NCBI GenBank assembly: GCA_012064385.1
Contig: QRDG01001747.1
Span: 524,458 to 588,457 of the forward strand
Direction: 5' to 3'
Source of the DNA: Puccinellia tenuiflora
Lineage: Eukaryota; Streptophyta; Magnoliopsida; Poales; Poaceae
Length of the DNA stretch: 64,000 nucleotides
In this document: piece after piece, positions 1 to 10,793 of the stretch
Layout: every line of letters starts with the position of its first letter
Position numbering within the stretch: position 1 is the stretch's first letter
The notes under the pieces: generated by a model
Database searches by the model: none
What the model was told of the DNA's origin: nothing
The model's input: only the letters and a program-made list of their open reading frames with translations
Made by a program: the position numbers and the translations under genes

Positions 1-1295
1 GCACTCAAGAAATAGATAGATGAGACCACCATTTAGATACTTTGTTAGAACAACGATAACGTGATAGTGTATTGATCATATCAACTTAGGTGGTATGACA
101 ATACTAGGTTGTTTTTTTTTTTTTTGTGTTTAACCTTGTTGCTTGATGCTTGGTAGATATTGTTTGTAACATGAATTGTCTTGATCTGCTATGTATGGGT
201 AGGAATACTTCTCTTAGATCTTTCTATATCCACATATCTCGGCTAAACCCAACCAGATGCATCACCAGTATGCCACCCGAAGTGACTTACCTATTGGATA
301 GCAACGGCCGGTAGCCACCTCCAAAGAAGATGCAACAAGTGGGCCAACAACTCAAGCATAGTATAGAATGCCTACTACACCAAGGAGATGAATCATGAAG
401 CTATAGCTTGTGAGCAAGCGTGTGTAGGATTTTTTTTCGCAACCCAATAGTTGGAAGGATCGGTAGTTTAGTTCAGGTTGTCTTATAGATTGGAAACTTT
501 CTGTCAGACAGGTGAGGCTGATTGAGTGTTATCTTACGAGGCTCATCAAACCAAGTGCAAGGTGATGATTGAGTGCGACATGGATTGGCCCCCATGACTA
601 CTACTCATATCATTCATTTTTGTTATGAGGAATGATAAGTCTTGAGTGACATACCCATGAGGGAGTCGACGATGAAAAGCCTGAACCATAGGATGGTAAT
701 AAATATTATACCCTTATATTAAGGCAAGGGCTGCCAAGGCGTATTATATAGGGTGAGGATAAATCTCAGCCCTCGTGAAGAAGAAGGAACCCTACAATGG
801 AAGTTTTTGCCTACCATGAGAGTTTCGTTAGAAATCATATGGATTTTGTTTTGAAGGATGTCAACAATGAGATGGAAGCATGTCAAGAACATCAACAGGA
901 ATGCCCTACCGTGAAGGAAATTTCTACTCCAGCAATCCTTGGGAAAACTCAATTTCAAGCCATGTGAAGAGACACCCACCAATTGGAATGACGATGTATC
1001 ACTATAAACTCAAGGATTTATACTAGTATTAAGGATCAAATCCTTACAAGGATATGGTAATGCTATACAAGAGATTAATGATGATGAAGCAGGATTCAAT
1101 AGCTGAAGATAGAGTCGATCAAGCAGAATTTATGGACACCAGATGTGACCAGTTTGAATCCAAATCTCTAGACTACCCACAAAAGTTTCTTTTAAGGGTG
1201 GTAGCCCACCCATTTGTCTAAACCCAGAGTTTTCAAACCCATTCTTTCTAGCCTCTTCGAATCTCGGGACGAGATTCCTTTTAAGGGTGGTAGTA
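1..1295 (+). mobile_element. 3' internal part of gypsy element G1 (non-coding remnant)
   Basis: This stretch precedes an LTR and ends in a polypurine tract, so it is the 3' end of the internal domain of a plus-strand LTR retrotransposon whose 5' part lies outside the window. No reading frame with recognisable integrase or chromodomain residues is visible; short frames are interrupted throughout. It contains a T-rich run near 110-125 and two copies of a purine-rich TTTTAAGGGTGGTAG motif, the second being the PPT. It is either untranslated 3' sequence or a badly decayed pol end. Confidence 0.6.
1259..1295 (+). promoter_or_regulatory. G1 polypurine tract with perfect inverted repeat
   Basis: A perfect dyad GAATCTCGGGACGAGATTC (1259-1277; 8-bp arms, 3-bp centre) is followed directly by the purine-rich tract TTTTAAGGGTGGTAG (1279-1293) and then by the LTR start TGTAACATCCC at 1296. 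The PPT is the expected primer site for plus-strand DNA synthesis. The same 19 bp occurs on the other strand beside the PPT of element J (19844-19862). Confidence 0.8.
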
Positions 1296-4200
1296 TGTAA
1301 CATCCCAAGATTTTCAATTTTTTGAAAAATCAAAAACTTTTAAAAATTATATATATTTTGGTTTGAAAATCCAAAACCATGCATGGCATTCATCAACATC
1401 ATGCTCTGTTGCATTTAAAATCTTTGTTTTGGGCTTTTAAATCAAAATTGGGTTATAATTTTTTATTTTGACATAAAGGGTGCTAAGCAACCCTAGTCAT
1501 ATTTCATTTATTTTATTTTAGTTGGTGGAAATAATAGTTCCATATTATTCTAATTTGAATAATCTCTCAAAAAAAAATTTTCCTATTGTTTTTCTGAAAT
1601 GTTTTGAATCTGTTTGGATTCATTTGTTTTGAAAACAGAAAACAGAAAAAAAAAAAAAGAACCGAACCCAACTTGGGCCGGCCAGACAGGAGGCATCCCA
1701 CCGCAGCCCTTATCTCTTGTTTTATTTTTTTCCTCTTTCATTTTTTTTCCCTATTTACTTCTGGGCCGAATTCAAGCCCAACAGCCTCCAGTTCCAAATC
1801 GAGCGAACGCTCCGAGTCGTCTTCAACCTGGAAACGTACGTTAGAGCCAGCCATGGCCATTGCTTTTCCCCTCCTCCTCCTCGCAATTAGAGCGGCCGTT
1901 TCCTCTCGACTTCAACACGAAAATTACTCCTTACTTAACCGCAGCTTCATTCAGGCAATTTATTTCCCATTTCATTGCCATAAACATCCAGACCGACGTG
2001 GTGGACCGAATGCCAGCGATTGGCATTAGATTTTCGATCTCCCTCCTCAGACCATACCAGACCAAACCGAGCGCGTCACCACATGTCCCTCTTCCTCCTC
2101 TCTCACTTTGGTAAAGATATTTTTTCAAGAGCATGTCTCTACAGCCCACAATAACCATGCCAACTTCAGCCACAAACCGAGTTCATCGCCAGATCTTGTG
2201 TTCTACAATGATCCCCTCGACAATTCCTCGCACCAGTAGACTCTCCTTATCAAGGACCACGTCCAGGACATGAATTTTCATCATTTAGTTGCAGTTGGTC
2301 GCACCGCCACGAAGCCGAGCCATATCGCCGCCGCGGCCAAGATCCCGACGTGGTGAGCCCTCTCCAAGCACTACAATGATGTCCTTCGTGAGCCATGTAT
2401 CGTCCTGCACTTCTCTAATTTATTTATCGATTTTTTTTCCCGTAGCCCAATCGTTGAGAATGAGTTCGACCGAAGTTTGCCTGCGACCACACAACTCCGT
2501 TCGCCGCCCGTCGCCATTTCAGGAAGTGCCGCTCGACGCCAACATCACCATCGTCTTTGCCGTTCCGAGGCACACCATGTCGTCATCTTCCCGGAGGCCA
2601 TGCTTGGTTGTCTACACCAACCACTTCGTCTACGTCTATCCACATCACGTTCTTCTCGACACCGACGATAATTGTTCCGTCGGTGAGCCTCTCAACATAT
2701 ACCCATTTACTATCACTAGTAAAATTAGAACATTGATGCTTATACGAATTAATATGGGATAGAATCTGCCACATAGCAAGTCTTCTCATTTTCGGACTTT
2801 TTGGGACAGATTTTTAGCCAAACTTCAAAAATTCATATCCAATCAACCGTAACTCCGTTTTCGATGTTTTTGTAGGCTATGGATTCGTATGAACGTGTAG
2901 AATACAGTAGTATAAGAAAAACCTGTATTTTAGTCGTGCACTAACTTGATATTTGCAGAATGGTTATTAACTTGTTTAGACTATAAAATGAGTTTTACAA
3001 ATCCTTTTTGAGTGAATCAAATTGCTAAAATCTTGTTTAGATGTCCTCTGTCCAGTAGCAGTGGTTACCAAATTTTATAAAATGTTTTTATGCAGAAACT
3101 TTAGAATTTGTGTGTTTACCCTTATTTGAGTGTTTTGGATTCCCATTAAGTAAATTAATAAAATTTGATTTGTGACATCATGCATATAGAATAACCAGAG
3201 AACTAAAAGTTATTTTACATTTGTGTTGTGGTAAATTTTTTGCATATTCATGCATGGCATAATTTTTGTATTGTCACCTGTGTGAATTTGTATGTTTATT
3301 TGTGTGTGTTGTATTTTGATAGATTATTCGGAGAGACCCGAAGAGTTTTGCAGCTGCTACTCCTGCTCCTCTTGTTGCCAAGGCAAGTGGCACACTTGCA
3401 TATTTTTGTACTATTATTTTGATATATGCATGTGGTAGTGATATTTGGAAATAGCATGATAGGTTTATTAGTATTGCTATGCTAAAAATTGTTTAGAGTA
3501 GTTTCTCCTTTTACTAGATGGTCTAGATGCTCCTATGATAACTTAGTAGAATTATTGGATGCTATGCAAAAAGTGGTTTTACAAAAAAAATCTAATTTCT
3601 ACTAAGTAAATGAATCACCTGGGTGGAATTGGTATTGCTTGGTTTATGTTGAGTGGCTACTCAGGGCTGTGTTCGTGGTTGTCTTCGCCTAAGGTAGTTT
3701 CTACTATACTTAGGGCCATGAGCATGGTGGTTTTCACCTGAGGGTGCACTTGTGGACGGCCACCCAGGAACAAAGGGATTTGAAGTTACTCCAAGTGAAG
3801 ATTGCTTTCCGTGCAACCATAAGTCATATGGGCTCTGGCTTGACTAAGTATGTAGTATGGAACCGGCCCGGCCTGACAGGTGGTGGTAGAAGAATGTAGG
3901 TGGAGCACGCCAGGATGGCAGTGGTCGGGAAAGTACTTCGGAAAAGTCTCGTCTTCATCTCCTCCTTTCCTTTTCACTTCAAGAAGGGTCAAGGTCCGAA
4001 TGGGTTGATGAAGTCTTATGGTGAAAGTGCACAACCTCTGCAGAGTGTCAAACTATGATCATAGCCGTGTCCCCGGTTACGGACAATTCTGAGCAGCTGA
4101 ACAAGGACGTCAACGGAGGATCCCAACATTCTAATTTCTCAAGTAAAATTTTGATGGGTAACAAGGGGTGTGCTACCCAGGGCTAAGTTTCATGGTTGTC

Positions 4201-4914
4201 TTCGCCCAAGATAGTTGTTGCTTACTTGGGGCCATGATACTTGGTGGTTTTCACCTGGGGGCGCACGGGCATGAGTTACTTCTCAGGGCCTTGTACATGG
4301 TTGTCTTCGCCCAAGATAGTTACGACTTACTTGGGGCCATGGTACTTGGTGGTTTTCACCTGAGGGTACACTTGCGAAGATTTGTCATTTGGTTCACTGG
4401 AATTTGCCAGTGTTACCTTGTGATGATGAACATGTTTTACAAAGAGATAGGAAAAAAGTTAGCTTTCTGCAAAATAGCCTTGAACTCCACCAAGCCAAAT
4501 ATGCATATAGGTTACTACAGTTGTTCCAATATGAGTCCACAAAGTGTCACTTGCCAGATCCATTTTATATGGTTCTGACCCACCTTGTTGCAACATTCTT
4601 ACTGTTGCAGGATGCTCCGACGTTGAGTGAGGTTTCGATTAAGGGTTTCGAGTCTGCAACCAACATGTTCGCCTGTGGCACATGAAGATGATGGAGGCTC
4701 ATTGCTAATTTTATTTCCGCTGTGCTGATCTTTGTAAAATGCTAGCCTTGAGCTATGCAAGTTGTAATGTATATTTGTAAATTCTGGATCATTCGTGTAA
4801 TAAATTGACACAATGTTATGGTATTCATCATAAACTGTGTGTGCTAGCGATTCGATCCAGGGACTAGCACTATACACAGGGATCTTGCCTATTTTTAAGT
4901 GCAGGTCTGCTACA
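1296..4914 (+). mobile_element. 3' LTR of element G1 (~3.6 kb)
   Basis: The LTR starts with TGTAACATCCC immediately after the PPT and ends with GGTCTGCTACA at 4914. Its plan matches the LTR at 28424-31531: an AT-rich start, then a GC-rich segment with CCGGCC, then a shared block around 4064-4084, then a shared tail around 4640-4790 ('ACCAACATGTTCGCC', 'TCTGGATCATTCGT'). No PBS follows 4914 and the downstream sequence is the leader of a different element (H), so this is the outer 3' LTR and G1 is inserted in H. Its 5' LTR and TSD partner are outside the window. ORFs inside it are short and not convincing. Confidence 0.8.
3662..4376 (+). repeat. Three diverged ~95-bp direct repeats inside the G1 LTR
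   Basis: Three copies of a segment containing 'TGGTTGTCTTCGCC', 'GGGCCATG' and 'TGGTGGTTTTCACCTG' lie at about 3662-3755, 4177-4265 and 4280-4376. The last two are almost adjacent, the first about 420 bp upstream. The F LTR shows only one reduced counterpart near 29400-29450. Confidence 0.75.
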
Positions 4915-5104
4915 CTCTCACCTGGCAATCGCTTCATCTAATCTTCGGCGAGTTGACTCTGCTCGTTGCCAGTCACCTACTGCTACTTGGTAAGAACTTG
5001 TAAGAGCTTTGCTTTTGGTTTGACGGATTACGCATTCTTTCCACTACCACCAAGTAGTTCATAGGAACATATTCTTGTGATTTGTTTCCTGTTTTCTACT
5101 AACC
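4915..5104 (+). other. Residual 5' leader of element H
   Basis: These 190 bases lie between the G1 LTR end and the gag start codon at 5105. There is no primer binding site in them, so the PBS and 5' LTR of H must lie to the left of the G1 insertion, outside the window. No other feature is visible. Confidence 0.5.
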
Positions 5105-6509
5105 ATGTCAGGATCAGGTGACGAATGGGAGAACCTGACGAACAAAGAGTTACACACTAAGATCGCCAAGCTTGTGTTGGATAACACGCATGACATCGAC
5201 AAACGACTTGGCGAGGCATTTGAAAAAATAACCGGCCTCGAGCAATCCTTTGATACCAAGCTCGATGCCAAATTCAACGAGTTGCTCGCTCGTCTTCCAC
5301 CACCGCCGGCTACTGCTCCTCGTCGTCCCGGGTATGTTGGGCACGCTCAACGTGTACCCCGCGAGCAAGGCCAAAATTCTGGAGTAGCTGCGGCTGTCGA
5401 TGAGCCCTTTGATTACTACGAGGGCGAGGGCGAGGATGAGTATGAAGGAGTAGAAGTGCAGCAACAAGCCCCTGGTCGGCCGCGCGCCCACATTCGTAAT
5501 GGTAATGCTGCACTACGCCCTCAGGTATTGCATGATGATGACCATGTTGCTAAACTGAAGTTACAATTTCACCTTTTGAGGGTAGATATGATGCTGATGC
5601 TTATCTCACATGGGAATTAGAAACTGAACAACGTTTTGCATGCTTACAATACCCTGAAGATAGACGTGTTAGAGCTGCTGTTTGTGAGTTTACTGGGTTT
5701 GCTTCTATTTGTTGGTCTGAATATTGTCGAGTCAATCCTAATGTCATCCCCACCACTTGGACCTTCTTAAAAACTACTATGCGTACTCGTTGGGTGCCTC
5801 CATATTATCAATGTGATTTGCTTCAAAAATTGCAGCAACTAAAACAAGCAAAAATTCAGTAGAAGGATACTATCAACAATTGCAAACTGGATTACTTAGA
5901 TGTGGTGTTATGGAAGATACTGAACCTATGCTTGCACGTTTTATTGGTGGGTTAAATAAAGAAATTCAAACCATTTTAGACTATAAGGAGTATCATACCA
6001 TTACCTGTTTGTTCCATCTTGCTTGTATTGCCGAACATGAAGTGCAGGATCGGCAAGCTTCGCGGACTAATTTCCCTGCAGGACGGACTACATCATGGAC
6101 TGGTCGTGCACATTCGACGCGCACCCCGTTTTCTCCTTCTACTTCTGCTACCATGCCCAGCAAAGAGATGACAAGCAAGGCAGCACCACCACCCTCCTTT
6201 AAGGCTACTCCTGCTGGGTCCACACCGAGTTCATCTTCCATGGCTTCCACGGGCAACACTAGCAAAATTCAATGCCGCAAATGTGATGGTTGGGGTCATT
6301 ACGCGCGTGAATGTACAAACAATCGCGTGATGATTGCTCGTGAAGATGGCGGATACGATTCCGCTAGTGATTTTGATGAGGAGACTTTGGCTCTTATTGC
6401 ACACGAGGAACAAGGCACTAATGACTGTGAACAAGACGTACAATGCATGGCTGCTGATGATGCGGATAGGTATGCTTCATTAATTGTTCAACGAGTTTTG
6501 AGTGTGTAG
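5105..6509 (+). pseudogene. gag: H gag (capsid/nucleocapsid), frameshifted
   Basis: Gag would form the intracellular virus-like particle that packages element RNA. It starts at ATG 5105 (MSGSGDEWENL). The N-terminal frame runs to about 5570, then a frameshift moves the capsid region (WELETEQR, FASICWSEY, RTRWVPPYY) to a second frame until a stop near 5858. A second shift restores a third frame from about 5865 (LLRCGVMEDTEPMLARF) to a TAG at 6507. A single CCHC zinc knuckle, CRKCDGWGHYAREC, lies at 6273-6314. The pol frame continues in phase after the TAG, so gag and pol were probably one polyprotein and the TAG is a mutation (likely from CAG). Two frameshifts and this stop make it inactive. 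Confidence 0.85.
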
Positions 6510-8195
6510 GTTACAGAGGCCGAACAAGACCAACGCCATAATCTTTTCCACACAAAGGGAGTTATGAAAGAACGGTCTATACGCATCATTATTGATGGAG
6601 GCAGCTGCAACAATTTGGCGAGTGTCGAGATGGTGGGGAAGCTCGCTCTCCAAACAAGACCCCATCCTCGTCCTTACTACATCCAATGGTTCAACAACAG
6701 CGGCAAGGTTAAGATCACCCGTACTGTTCATGTGCATTTTAGTATTGCTGCATATGCTGATTTTGTTGATTGTGATGTCGTCCCTATGCAAGCATGTTCT
6801 CTTTTATTGGGTAGGCCATGGCAATTTGATAAAAAATCTGTACACCATGGTAGCACAAACCAGTACACTCTTGTTCATAATGATAAGAAAATTGCTTTGC
6901 TACCCATGTCTCCTGAACAAATTTTGAAAGATAATATTGCTAGAGCTAGTAAAGCGAAAAAACAGGAGCAACAAAAGAGTGAAAATCAAATTGTAGCTAA
7001 AGAATTTGTGCAGCAACATAAGACTAATAATGTATCACCCAACAATGTTGCCACTGAAATTAAATTGACCAATCCATGTTTGCTAGCTAGCAAGTCTGAT
7101 CTTACTGATTTGGATGTTAATGAATCTGTTTGCTATGCCATTGTTTGCAAAGAGGTATTGTTTTCTTTTGAGGATATGCCTCCCTCTTTGCCCCCTGCTG
7201 TTGCTAACGTTTTGCAGGAGTTTGCGGACGTTTTTCCAAGTGCTGTACCACCGGGATTACCGCCGATTCGCGGTATAGAACACCAAATTGATTTAATTCC
7301 CGGTCCATCATTACCGAAGCGTGCCCCTTACCGTACCAATCTTGAGGAGACTAAAGAGATTCAGCGACAAATTCAAGAACTACTCGATAAAGGTCATATT
7401 CGTGAGTCTCTTAGTCCATGTGCTGTTCCAATTATTTTGGTACCAAAGAAAGATGGTTCTTCCCGCATGTGTACTGATTGTAGGGCTATTAATAATATCA
7501 CAATTCGTTATAGACACCCTATACCACGTTTGGATGATATGCTTGATGATCTGAGTGGTTCTACCATATTTTCTAAAGTTGATATGCGTAGTGGTTACCA
7601 CCAGATTAGAATGAATTTAGGAGACGAATGGAAAATAGCTTTTAAAACTAAGTTCAGTTTGTATGAGTGGTTAGTTATGACTTTTGGTTTAACTAATGCT
7701 CCTAGTACTTTCATGAGATTAATGAACGAAGTTTTACATGCTTTCATTGGACGTTTTGTGGTGGTTTATTTTGATGATATACTCATATACAGCAGATCTT
7801 TGGAGGACCATTTGAATCATTTGCGTGCTGTTTTTTATGCTTTGCATACTGCGTGTTTATTTGGTAATCTTGAGAAGTGCACCTTTTGCACCGATCGAGT
7901 TTCGTTTCTTGGCTATGTTGTTACAGCGCAAGGCATTGAAGTGGATCCCTCCAAGATTGAGGCAATTTCGAGTTGGCCGACTCCGCTAACGGTCACCCAA
8001 GTGATTAGTTTCGTTGGCCTCGCTGGGTTCTACCGACGTTTTGTCAAAGATTTTGGGTCTATTGCAGCGCCGCTGAACAAGCTTACAAAGAAGGACGTGC
8101 CCTTTGTTTGGGGCGATGCACAACAGGATGCGTTCATGATGTTAAAAGATAAGTTAACCCATGCTCCCCTACTCCAACTTCCTAATTTGTTATAC
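6510..8195 (+). pseudogene. pol: H pol, protease and reverse transcriptase part
   Basis: An open frame (first ATG 6564) of 550 codons. The aspartic protease motif is at residues 11-14 as D-G-G-S (6594), followed by the flap-side motif LLLGRPW. The reverse transcriptase begins around 7230 (VFPSAVPPGLPP, then APYRTNLEE) and has the conserved blocks KKDGSSRMCTDCRAIN, FSKVDMRSGYHQIR, FGLTNAPSTFMRLMN and the catalytic YFDD box at residues 402-405 (7767-7778), then FLGYVV and the connection segment WPTP. The frame collapses near 8195, where the sequence jumps from the start of the RNase H region (LLQLPN) directly to its end (DHESLKHIRSQ). This removes roughly a hundred codons, so no RNase H is encoded. 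Protease and RT key residues are otherwise intact. Confidence 0.9.
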
Positions 8196-9893
8196 ATTCT
8201 GATCATGAATCGTTGAAACATATTCGTAGTCAAGCTAAACTGAACCGTCGACATGCTAAGTGGGTTGAATTTAATGAGTCTTTTCCTTATGTTATGAAAC
8301 ACAAGAAGGGTAAAGATAATGGTATTGCTGATGCTTTGTCTTGACGTTACACTATGCTTTCACAACTTGACTTCAAAAAATTTGGGTTAGAGACCATCAA
8401 AGATTTGTATATGCATGATGCTGATTTTAAAGAAGTGGTGCAGAATTGTAAGGATGGTAGAACATGGAACAAATTCGTCCTTAGTGATGGATTTGTGTTT
8501 CGTGCTAACAAGCTATGCATTCCAGCTAGCTCCGTTCGTCTTTTGTTGTTACAGGAGGCGCATGGAGGAGGAATAATGGGACACTTTGGCGTCAAGAAGA
8601 CCGAGGACGTACTACCCGCGCATTTCTTTTGGCCAAAGATGAGACGAGATGTTGAGCGTTTTGTTGCTCGCTGCACTACTTGCCAAAGAGCTAAGTCACG
8701 ACTTAATCCTCATGGTTTATATATGGCTTTACCTGTACCTAGTGTTCCGTAAGAGGATATATCCATGGACTTTGTTTTCGGTTTACCTAGAAAAAAGAAG
8801 GGGAGGGATAGCATATTTGTTGTTGTGGACAAATTTTCTAAGATGGCACACTTTATACCATGTCATAAAACTGATGATGCTGCTAATATTGCTGATTTGT
8901 TTTTTCGTGAAATCATTCGCTTGCATGGTGTGCCAAATACAATTGTTTCAGATCGTGATAGTAAATTTCTTGGCCACTTTTGAAGATGTTTATGGGCTAA
9001 GTTGGGGACTAAACTGCTTTTTAGTACTACATGTCACCCCCAAACTGATGGACAAACTGAAGTTGTTAATAGAACCTTGTCTACTATGCTTAGGGCTGTT
9101 TTAAAAAGGAATTTGAAATTGTGGGAAAATGTTTGCCTCATGTTGAATTTGCTTATAATCGTCCGCTGCATTCTACTACTAAGATGTGCCCTTTTGAGAT
9201 TGTGTATGGTTTTGTACCTCATACACCTATTAATTTATTGCCTCTTCCATCTACGGTGCAAAATAATTTTGATGCTACACAACATGCTTAATTGATACTA
9301 AAATTGCATGAGAAAACTAAAGAAAACATTGCACGCATGAATGCTAAATATAAATCGTATGGAGACAGAGGAAGAAAACATATTGTGTTTGATGTTGGAG
9401 ATCTTGTTTGGTTGCATTTGCGCAAAGATTGCTTTCCCAATTTGCGCAAGTCCAAGTAAATGCCACGAGCTGCTGGTCCTTTTAAGGTGTTACAGCGTAT
9501 AAATGCTAATGCATATAAACTTGAGCTGCCTGCAGACTATGGGGTTAGTCCCACATTTAACATTGCAGATTTGAAGCCCTACTTCGGTGAAGAAGATGAG
9601 ATTGTGTCGAGGACGACTTCAATTCAAGAAGGGGAGGATGATGAGGACATCCCAACTACAGTTACAACCACTAGTCCTATGACTACACAAATACAAGGAC
9701 CTATTACTTGAGCTCGTGCACGTCAGCTAAATTATCAGGTACTTTCGTTTCTTGGAACTCTTCCAAATTTACATGAGAATATGCTACTGCCTAAAACCAA
9801 TGTGTTTGTTACACTTAGGAAAAATGGACCTAGCGAGGTGTTGATGGACAAGTATTGGAGCATGATCGTCCATTGAGATGGCAGCAAGCATAT
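8196..9893 (+). pseudogene. pol: H pol, integrase part with C-terminal tail
   Basis: Integrase inserts the cDNA into the chromosome. The HHCC zinc domain is visible (GHFGVKKTED; the cysteine pair CTTC at 8672-8683). The catalytic triad is present with canonical spacing: Asp in MDFVFG (8768), Asp in SDRDSKF (8951) and Glu in GQTEVVN (9059), that is 60 and 35 residues between. In-frame stops lie at 8342 (CGA to TGA type), 8750 and about 8981. A one-base loss near 9128 shifts the frame, with further stops near 9289, 9457 and at 9709. The tail includes VGDLVWLHLRK and LKPYFGEEDE and then ARARQLNYQV after the last stop, reaching the LTR as in CRM elements. It is inactive. Confidence 0.85.
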
Positions 9894-10542
9894 GAAGATT
9901 GAAGTTGACGCCACACATGGAGAATCGAGGGTTGTGAAGCCACTATAAGGGAGCCTGAAGTCATCGATGAAATATTCAAAGACCACACTTCATATTTTCG
10001 TCCATAGCATTATATGGTGCTGCGTCACCTCTATTTTTGGGCCAGGCCCATGTATTTTTGAGGTACCTTTTCATAGGCTGTTTTTAGAGTCCGTATTGAT
10101 AGGGAAACCGACTTAGGAAGGATTTCGGCCCCCTATTCCAAGGCTGGACGAAATTCCCCTAAGTTTTCCTATAAATACTCCCCTAGGACGTCACTTTAGG
10201 GTTTGGGGTTTTGTTTAGTCAAAAGTTAGCTAGCCATCGCTGCAACTTCGCCGTACTAAAAGTTAGCTAGGCAGATCGGCCAGGCCAAGACCGCTCTTCG
10301 GAACCCCACTTTCATATATAATCATTCATATTCACAATATTCAGATTGCCAATTCATTGTTCTTGCTTGTTCTTTGATTGCCTGCAGGAATAGACCTTAG
10401 TTGGTTTGGTCGATTGTGCTTCGGAGCTATCATAAACCTTCCCGGAGTTGGTGTAGCGATTGCTAAGGCGCAGCGTCCTCGCACGTTTGTAGTCGGATCG
10501 TCAACATCGACGCCACCCAAATCGATAGTTATCATCTCATCG
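9894..10542 (+). mobile_element. 3' LTR of element H (approximate)
   Basis: The coding tail fades near 9893 and a promoter-like box CTATAAATAC is at 10169-10178, followed by a leader rich in GCTAGC. The segment around 10460-10542 ends in ATCATCTCATCG, which I read as a mutated CATCA LTR end. The 5' border is not certain because CRM coding regions can overlap the LTR and the 5' LTR is not available for comparison. Confidence 0.5.
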
Positions 10543-10701
10543 AAAGCACCTAAGCCTCTATCAGTGCTTGCTTGTACGTAGATCTCGGGCTTAGACGAAG
10601 TCCCCCTGGTGGAAGACATTTCTCTGCCTCCTTCGCACCCCATACCGAACCTAAAAAGGGGGTATCCTTTACTCCTGGTGTTCGTGATCCAAAACACGAC
10701 A
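10543..10701 (+). mobile_element. Fragment of the 5' LTR of element I
   Basis: The 159 bases between the H LTR end and the PBS at 10704 are taken as the last part of the I 5' LTR, ending in CACGACA. The rest of the LTR was lost at the junction with H. No direct repeat partner is present for confirmation. Confidence 0.45.
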
Positions 10702-10703
10702 TC

Positions 10704-10721
10704 TGGCGCGCCAGGTAGGGG
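10704..10721 (+). promoter_or_regulatory. Primer binding site of element I (tRNA-Arg type)
   Basis: TGGCGCGCCAGGTAGGGG starts with the TGG complement of a tRNA CCA end and matches the PBS type used by Tat-lineage elements. It lies 2 bp after the inferred LTR end and about 70 bp before the gag start. Confidence 0.75.
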
Positions 10722-10793
10722 GCGCAAGCGCCGGATACATCTTCATCGACTTCGAGATCTTCGTCGAGATCTACTTCAAGTTCTTCATCAGCC

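Larger units (their letters stand above)
4915..10542 (+). mobile_element. Element H: decayed CRM-like chromovirus (Ty3/gypsy)
   Basis: The order gag, protease, reverse transcriptase, (RNase H deleted), integrase, 3' LTR on one strand identifies a Ty3/gypsy element. The gag with its LLRCG and FHLACIAE-type segments, the DGGSCNN protease and the C-terminal LKPYFGEEDE segment resemble cereal centromeric (CRM/Cereba-type) elements as I remember them, so the lineage call is moderate. The 5' LTR and PBS are not seen: element G1 separates them from the leader at 4915. At least five frameshifts or deletions and many stops make it non-functional. The 3' border is inferred from a CTCATC(G) end near 10542. 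Confidence 0.7.
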
